Shown here: one piece after another, positions 7,688 through 11,203 of the stretch
Position numbering within the stretch: position 1 is the stretch's first letter
Layout: each line of letters begins with the position of its first letter
Assembly (NCBI GenBank): GCA_026999335.1
Contig: JALTPW010000130.1
Location: 1-14,020, forward strand
Direction: 5' to 3'
DNA from: Chromatiales bacterium
GTDB lineage: Bacteria; Pseudomonadota; Gammaproteobacteria; SZUA-152
Length of the DNA stretch: 14,020 nucleotides
Notes under the pieces: model-generated
Database searches by the model: none
The model's input: only the letters and a program-made list of their open reading frames with translations
What the model was told of the DNA's origin: nothing
Position numbers and translations under genes: made by a program

Positions 7688-7706
7688 GCCGCCCACGGCA
7701 TATACT
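7678..7706 (+). promoter_or_regulatory. Probable sigma-70 promoter of ubiT
   Basis: TTGGCG (7678-7683) and TATACT (7701-7706) are separated by exactly 17 bases. The -10 matches consensus at five of six positions and the -35 at four of six. It lies about 60 bases before the chosen ubiT start. The -35 hexamer is part of the last 12-bp repeat, so any factor bound to the repeats would touch the promoter. I see no clear FNR-type TTGAT-N4-ATCAA site. Confidence 0.55.
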
Positions 7707-7764
7707 TTGCCGTACACCCACTCAGACTGCCGACTCCCGGCAGGTCTTGCCCAAGGTTCCCGTC

Positions 7765-8295
7765 ATGCTGCCCGCCACATCATTAAAGATCATTCGTCCG
7801 CCCCTGCAAGGGCTGCTGCGCGCACTGCCGGACACACTGCACAGCGAGGTCTTTGCGCGTTTGTTCAACCATTTGCTCAAGGGACAATACATGGCCGAAC
7901 AGCTGGGTGACCTGGAAGGCAAGCGGCTCTGTCTGTCTATCACCGACAGTCGCAGCGAACTATTGTTCGTGATTCGCGGACAGCACTTCGTGCGCCTGCC
8001 GAAAAGAGAGGCACTGGCGCCCTGGGATGTGCGCATCGCCGGCCACCTGGACGACTTCTGGCTGCTGGTCACCCGCAGCGAAGATCCCGACACCCTGTTT
8101 TTCCATCGCCGCCTGGTACTGGAAGGCGAGACCGAGACCGGCCTCTACATCAAGAACATGCTGGATGCCCTGGATTTCGACTGGGATGCCCACTTCGAGG
8201 CCGTGCTGGGCGCCCGCCTCGGGTCGCTGGCCGGGCAGGCCGTGCGGCGCCTGAGACTGGAACGGTGGTTTGGAGGAGATGCCCTGCACCCATAG
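7765..8295 (+). CDS. ubiT: UbiT, SCP2-domain ubiquinone biosynthesis accessory factor
   Basis: A 176-residue protein with an SCP2 lipid-binding domain, matching E. coli YhbT/UbiT. The strongest stretch is EDPDTLFFHRRLVLEGETE (106-124) followed by TGLYIKNMLDALDFD (125-139). UbiT is needed, with UbiU and UbiV, for oxygen-independent ubiquinone synthesis and is thought to bind the polyprenyl intermediate. I chose ATG 7765 because AAGG (7753-7756) is eight bases upstream and the protein then has the family length. The open frame reaches 7654, but that part only translates the tandem repeats. In many genomes ubiT adjoins ubiU-ubiV. Here it stands alone, divergent from the channel gene and followed by a non-coding island, so the partners must be elsewhere or absent. 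Confidence 0.88.
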   Translation: MLPATSLKIIRPPLQGLLRALPDTLHSEVFARLFNHLLKGQYMAEQLGDLEGKRLCLSITDSRSELLFVIRGQHFVRLPKREALAPWDVRIAGHLDDFWLLVTRSEDPDTLFFHRRLVLEGETETGLYIKNMLDALDFDWDAHFEAVLGARLGSLAGQAVRRLRLERWFGGDALHP

Positions 8296-8377
8296 ACTTG
8301 GGTTACCCGCAACGGTGATCACTAAAAATGTAACTACTTATAGCTGATACCGGGAAATCGGATATCCATCTTGTACA

Positions 8378-8421
8378 CACAGCGCACACGACACCTGCCC
8401 ATAGCGTGCGCTGTGCGCACG
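8378..8421 (+). other. Competing inverted repeats downstream of ubiT
   Basis: CACAGCGCAC (8378-8387) can pair perfectly with GTGCGCTGTG (8406-8415), ten pairs with an 18-base loop. Alternatively CGTGCGC (8405-8411) pairs with GCGCACG (8415-8421) around a TGT loop. The two stems exclude each other. Neither is followed by a T-run, so a simple intrinsic terminator is not indicated. Confidence 0.5.
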
Positions 8422-8450
8422 GCAGCACCCGCTCAGTTCACCATAGAGAT

Positions 8451-8580
8451 CTAAACTACCACCGACTAAAGTAGGTGGGTTAGCGCATTCGGTGCTGATG
8501 GCTAACGTCATCAACCGCGCACCGTCATCAGCGCGCATGCGTCAAAACATGAACATCAAAGTCACCGTCTAAAGACGGTG
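8451..8580 (+). repeat. Pair of related CTAAAG-loop hairpins, possible IS200/IS605-type end remnant
   Basis: Hairpin A spans 8451-8487, with imperfect arms pairing CTAA/TTAG and CCACC/GGTGG around GACTAAAGTA. Hairpin B is CACCGTC-TAAA-GACGGTG at 8563-8580, a perfect seven-pair stem followed by GTTTTGACC. Both contain CACCG-nCTAAAG and a GGTGG arm, so they look like diverged copies of one element about 107 bases apart. Between them, GCTGATG (8494-8500) can pair with CATCAGC (8526-8532). Hairpins of this style are common at ends of IS200/IS605 and tnpB-only elements and at the 3' end of their omega RNAs. No tnpA or tnpB coding sequence is present, so a short non-autonomous derivative is the best guess. 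Confidence 0.4.
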
Positions 8581-8609
8581 GTTTTGACCAAGTTAATGGA
8601 AATAAAAAT

Positions 8610-8668
8610 TTAGCGAAAGCTGGACGCGATAGCTTTAATCCTACAGGAAATATCCTTTCAATCGCTAA
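8610..8668 (+). other. Candidate branched structured RNA or DNA element in the AT-rich patch
   Basis: An outer stem of TTAGCGA (8610-8616) and TCGCTAA (8662-8668) pairs perfectly over seven bases. It encloses two small hairpins: AAGCT/AGCTT (8617-8621 with 8631-8635) and AGGA/TCCT (8645-8648 with 8653-8656, loop AATA). A three-way-junction fold is therefore possible. It lies 30 bases after hairpin B. No known RNA family is recognised, and base-pairing alone in AT-rich DNA is modest evidence. Confidence 0.3.
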
Positions 8669-8709
8669 TGGCACTTACTCTTTAGGCTTGAGAGACTTGA
8701 AATACCGTT

Positions 8710-8729
8710 ATTCTCACGCAAGCGGGAAT
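8710..8729. repeat. Small ATTCTC...GGGAAT inverted repeat
   Basis: ATTCTC (8710-8715) pairs with GGGAAT (8724-8729) with one G-T pair, around ACGCAAGC. It sits in GTTATTCTCACGCAAGCGGG, and TCTGGATGAC follows about 25 bases later. It resembles the widespread ATTCCC-N-GGGAAT class of short dispersed repeats in proteobacteria. Whether it is repeated in this genome cannot be told from one copy. Confidence 0.35.
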
Positions 8730-8930
8730 CCACAAAATGTCTGTCGCTTCAAGCAGTCTGGATGACTCGTTCCACCCACCCTGCGGGCGTTCAATGCACC
8801 AGCCACATCCAGCGCGGCCAGCTCTTCGTCAAAAGCCCTGATGTGATCCGCGCGTTTCTGCGCCTCGTTACGGAAGGCCTCACTGCGGAAAGGGGACACC
8901 ACAGCGCGATCCTTATCCGTTTGCCGTACG

Positions 8931-10448
8931 CTATGTCTTCAAGCGTGCCTGCACCAGCGTGGTGGTGCTACGAAAATCCACCTTGCCGCTGCCCATTTTT
9001 GGCAACTCATCAAGCACCACGAAATGCTTGGGCATGGCGATGGGTGGCAGACGTTTGCCCAGTGTCTTCAGCAGGGACTTCTGATCGACCTCCTCGGACA
9101 CGGCGACGGCCAGCACGGCGCCCTTGCGGACATCCGGCAACTCTACGACACAACACTCCACCCCCTCCGGCAACAGCTCTTCCAGCTCCATTTCCACACG
9201 CACCAACGAGACCATTTCCCCGCCGATCTTGACGAAACGCTTCAGGCGGCCGCGATGCCACAGGTAGCCGTCCTCATCGAGCATACCCATGTCGCCGGTT
9301 TCGTACCAGCCGTTGTTGATATGCAGAATGGTTTCTTCCAGGTCGTCGAAATACCCCTTCATCACCAGGTCACCCTTGACCAGGATCTTGCCCTCCTCGC
9401 CGGCTGGCAGATCCTCGCCACTGTCGACATCGACGATGCGCACCGCCACCCCCGGCAGAGGTTTACCGATGCTGCCGGGTTTGTTGCTGCCGGGCAGATT
9501 GACGGAAATGACAGGGCTGGTCTCGGTGGTGCCATAGCCCTCGAAGGCGGCAACACCGTGCTGACTCTCATAGCTTTCACGCAACCGGTCGGGCATCTTG
9601 TCGGCGCCCACCACGACGATGCGCAGGGAACTGAAATCACCGGGCTTGGCGGCGCGCAGGTAACTGCTTAGAAAGAACGGTGTAGCGATGGCGATGGTGG
9701 GTTTTTTGTCACGGATAATGCCCGCCACGGTCTTGAATTCCAACGGATTACCGTAGGTGATAGCCGTGGCAGCACTGCACAGGGGTAACCAGAAGTTGGC
9801 GGTCTGGCCAAAGACATGGAACAACGGCAGGATGGCGAGAAAGACATCGTTGTCCTTGATCTCAATGGCCGCCTGGATGGCCTGCACATTGCTGCCAATA
9901 TTGCGGTGCGTCAGCTCGACCCCCTTGGGTGCCTTTTCGCTACCGCTGGTGAACAGGATCACCAGGGTGTCGTCCTCGAGCCCCTGATGCAGGGTGCTCA
10001 GCAGCAACGACGTGGGCAGCGCCGCCTGCAGCGCGGCGCGCAGCTTATCGAAGCCGCTGACCTCCTTCATCAGGTCATCGACGAACAGCATGTCGTCCAT
10101 CTCCGGGCAGCCGACCTTTTCCAGCACCGTGCGCGAGGTGATCACGGTCTTGAAGCCACACCGTTCGCGCGCATAGCGGATATTGTCTGCGGCACCGGTG
10201 GAATAATTGATCATCACCGGCACCTTGCCGCACATCACCAGCGCCAGTACCGTGAGCATGCAGCCGGCCGAGGTGGGAATCATCACACCCACATAGCCGT
10301 CGTCGATGCGACGAAATTTACGCGCCAGGATCAGGCTGCCGATCAGCGCCCGATTGTAGGTAAGATGCCTGTCGGTGGAACAATCCACCAGGGCCATCTT
10401 GTTTTTATTTTGTTTCGCTACCCGGACAAATTGCTGATGCAACAACAT
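8931..10448 (-). CDS. AMP-forming acyl-ACP/acyl-CoA synthetase, Aas-like
   Basis: A 505-residue ANL-superfamily adenylating enzyme. It activates a fatty acid with ATP to an acyl-adenylate and then transfers it to the thiol of ACP or CoA. The motifs are complete: P-loop FTSGSEKAPKG (166-176), LPLFHVFGQT (207-216), EGYGTTETSP (303-312), WYETGD (381-386), the hinge GRLKRFVKIGGEMVSL (400-415) and GSGKVDF (486-492) with catalytic Lys489. The hinge and the FTSGSE P-loop match the C-terminal synthetase half of E. coli Aas, which recycles fatty acids onto ACP. The N-terminal acyltransferase half of Aas and its membrane segments are absent, so this is a stand-alone synthetase. Acyl-ACP versus acyl-CoA specificity cannot be decided. 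GGGGAG (10459-10464) precedes the ATG by ten bases. It is divergent from the helicase across a 755-base gap. Confidence 0.9.
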   Translation of the reverse strand: MLLHQQFVRVAKQNKNKMALVDCSTDRHLTYNRALIGSLILARKFRRIDDGYVGVMIPTSAGCMLTVLALVMCGKVPVMINYSTGAADNIRYARERCGFKTVITSRTVLEKVGCPEMDDMLFVDDLMKEVSGFDKLRAALQAALPTSLLLSTLHQGLEDDTLVILFTSGSEKAPKGVELTHRNIGSNVQAIQAAIEIKDNDVFLAILPLFHVFGQTANFWLPLCSAATAITYGNPLEFKTVAGIIRDKKPTIAIATPFFLSSYLRAAKPGDFSSLRIVVVGADKMPDRLRESYESQHGVAAFEGYGTTETSPVISVNLPGSNKPGSIGKPLPGVAVRIVDVDSGEDLPAGEEGKILVKGDLVMKGYFDDLEETILHINNGWYETGDMGMLDEDGYLWHRGRLKRFVKIGGEMVSLVRVEMELEELLPEGVECCVVELPDVRKGAVLAVAVSEEVDQKSLLKTLGKRLPPIAMPKHFVVLDELPKMGSGKVDFRSTTTLVQARLKT

Positions 10449-10692
10449 AGTGCCTGTGCTCCCCTATCTGATTCGGCTTTCGTGGAGCGCCTACCCTCGC
10501 CTTTTCCGGCATGATTTTCAATCCCAACGTGCATTTTCCCACTAGGCCCGCACTGGTGGCAGCATGGCAAAAAACCATCACGCCGACAACCCATACCGAA
10601 AAATGGGGAGGGAAACCTGAAAAGCGGCGAAAACCCGCCCTGCGCCGGGAAATGGTCGGCCATCACCAATCGTACGCAGCACCGCATGCCGG

Positions 10693-10716
10693 GTAGGAGC
10701 GGGCCATGCCCGCGAT
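10693..10716 (+). repeat. REP-like element with GTAG head (unit 1)
   Basis: The unit begins GTAGGAGCGGGC and forms a six-pair stem GCGGGC/GCCCGC (10699-10704 with 10708-10713) around a CAT loop, then CGAT. This is the layout of Pseudomonas-type repetitive extragenic palindromes: a GTAG tetranucleotide followed by a short hairpin. Such repeats are mobilised by RAYT tyrosine transposases. None is encoded here. Confidence 0.7.
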
Positions 10717-10754
10717 GGATTTGCCGCTCAACACATAAAGCCGCTGTTTTGACA

Positions 10755-10808
10755 GGGAGCGGCTTCAGCCGCGAAGAAAGCCGGAACACCCTTCGCGGCT
10801 GAAGCCGC
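10755..10808. repeat. Inverted pair of REP-like units (BIME-like)
   Basis: GCGGCTTCAGCCGCGAAG (10759-10776) and CTTCGCGGCTGAAGCCGC (10791-10808) are perfect 18-base inverted copies separated by 14 bases. Each also contains its own small hairpin, GCGGC-TTCA-GCCGC in the first. The left copy is preceded by GGGA in place of GTAG. Together with unit 1 this makes a three-unit REP cluster. As RNA, the 18-pair stem could block transcript ends or exonucleases in either direction. Confidence 0.75.
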
Positions 10809-10881
10809 ACAGATGAATGGCACCCCTGTCACCAAGGAAACGAGTCGCCTCGGTTGAGCCGGCAAACCCGAGAGATGTGAA

Positions 10882-10893
10882 TCGTGCGCACGA
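10882..10893. promoter_or_regulatory. Perfect 12-bp palindrome, possible operator
   Basis: TCGTGCGCACGA is its own reverse complement. It lies 65 bases upstream of the -10 box assigned to the helicase. A dimeric regulator could bind it. No family-specific consensus was recognised. Confidence 0.25.
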
Positions 10894-10936
10894 CACGAAT
10901 AGCCAATCCCTCCGCATACACCACACCCAAAGCGGG

Positions 10937-10963
10937 TGGATTTGAAATCCAGCCCGGTATAAT
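10937..10963 (+). promoter_or_regulatory. Helicase promoter: palindrome plus TATAAT
   Basis: A consensus TATAAT lies at 10958-10963, about 240 bases upstream of the helicase start. At the -35 distance no TTGACA-like hexamer is visible. Instead TGGATTTGAAATCCA (10937-10951), a seven-pair palindrome around one G, occupies positions about -37 to -23. This layout suggests a promoter whose -35 function depends on, or is blocked by, a regulator bound at the palindrome. That reading is inference. Confidence 0.4.
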
Positions 10964-10975
10964 TCTCAATATTCC

Positions 10976-11000
10976 GGGATGTGTGGCGTCACGCCATCCC
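10976..11000 (+). other. Hairpin in helicase leader
   Basis: TGGCG-TCA-CGCCA forms a stem-loop that can extend with GGGA...TCCC across a bulge on the left arm. It would lie near the 5' end of a transcript from the -10 box at 10958, where it could protect the end or affect elongation. No T-run follows. Confidence 0.35.
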
Positions 11001-11047
11001 TGATTTCACTTCGTTTCACCCAGGTGACTCGCTAGAATGTCCTGGTT

Positions 11048-11156
11048 GCCCAGATATGGGCTGAGTTACACCGCATCGGACAAGTTGTTGGCCCTTAAGG
11101 ATAATGACTGATTACAGCAAAGAAAGAATGGGATACCCATACCGGCCCCCAACAAC
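11048..11156 (+). other. Structured 5' leader of the helicase mRNA
   Basis: GCCCA-GATA-TGGGC (11048-11061) is a perfect hairpin. Downstream, GTTGTTGG (11084-11091) pairs with CCAACAAC (11149-11156) over eight bases and encloses a second perfect hairpin, ATGGG-ATA-CCCAT (11128-11140). The 3' arm ends 47 bases before the helicase start. I recognise no riboswitch family. Confidence 0.35.
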
Positions 11157-11160
11157 ATGA
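11104..11160 (+). CDS. Possible 18-codon upstream ORF in the helicase leader
   Basis: ATG at 11104 opens a frame encoding MTDYSKERMGYPYRPPTT and ending in TGA at 11158. AAGG (11097-11100) precedes the ATG but with only three bases between, which is tight. The frame runs through the enclosed leader hairpin, and its stop lies just past the 3' arm of the outer stem. Translating it would melt that stem. It could be a regulatory leader peptide or chance. No homologue is known to me. Confidence 0.25.
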   Translation: MTDYSKERMGYPYRPPTT

Positions 11161-11203
11161 GCGCGTTTGCTCAAGCGTCAAGACGGCAGATTGAGGATTG
11201 GCT

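Larger units (their letters stand above)
8296..8930. other. Gene-poor, hairpin-rich island between ubiT and the acyl-ACP synthetase gene
   Basis: No complete gene is supported in these 635 bases. The first part carries competing stems (8378-8421) and then two related hairpins with a CTAAAG apex (8451-8487 and 8563-8580). The middle (about 8581-8715) is AT-rich compared with all neighbouring genes and holds a nested stem structure. The last part (8731-8930) returns to high G+C and has an open minus-strand frame (8714-8902) with an alpha-helical, charged composition that could be a decayed gene end. The whole looks like a place where small mobile or repetitive sequences have accumulated. Confidence 0.6.
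10449..11203. other. Long divergent intergenic region with REP units and helicase leader
   Basis: These 755 bases separate the synthetase (-) from the helicase (+). The segment 10449-10690 shows no convincing gene. A minus-strand frame 10418-10810 has an arginine- and cysteine-rich, unconserved-looking translation, runs through REP units and overlaps the synthetase start. Three REP-like units lie at 10693-10808, palindromes at 10882-10893 and 10937-10951, a -10 box at 10958 and a structured leader up to the helicase start. Confidence 0.6.

Noticed and set aside
7592..7717. N-terminal extension of the MscS-like protein to 7717
   Set aside because: The extra 42 residues are translated from the tandem repeats and divergent promoter region and have no family resemblance.
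8338..8538. 66-codon minus-strand frame over the hairpin region
   Set aside because: It is built from the inverted repeats, has no ribosome-binding site and no recognisable domain.
8451..8600. CRISPR-like repeats
   Set aside because: Only two imperfect hairpin copies with unequal flanks and no regular spacer series.
10418..10810. 130-codon minus-strand frame upstream of the synthetase
   Set aside because: It overlaps the synthetase start, runs through REP units and has an arginine/cysteine-rich random-looking translation.
10833..10920. Riboswitch-like GGCAAACCCGAG segment before the helicase promoter
   Set aside because: It superficially recalls GGCAAACC-type aptamers, but the conserved second half and stems of c-di-GMP riboswitches are missing, and it lies upstream of the -10 box.
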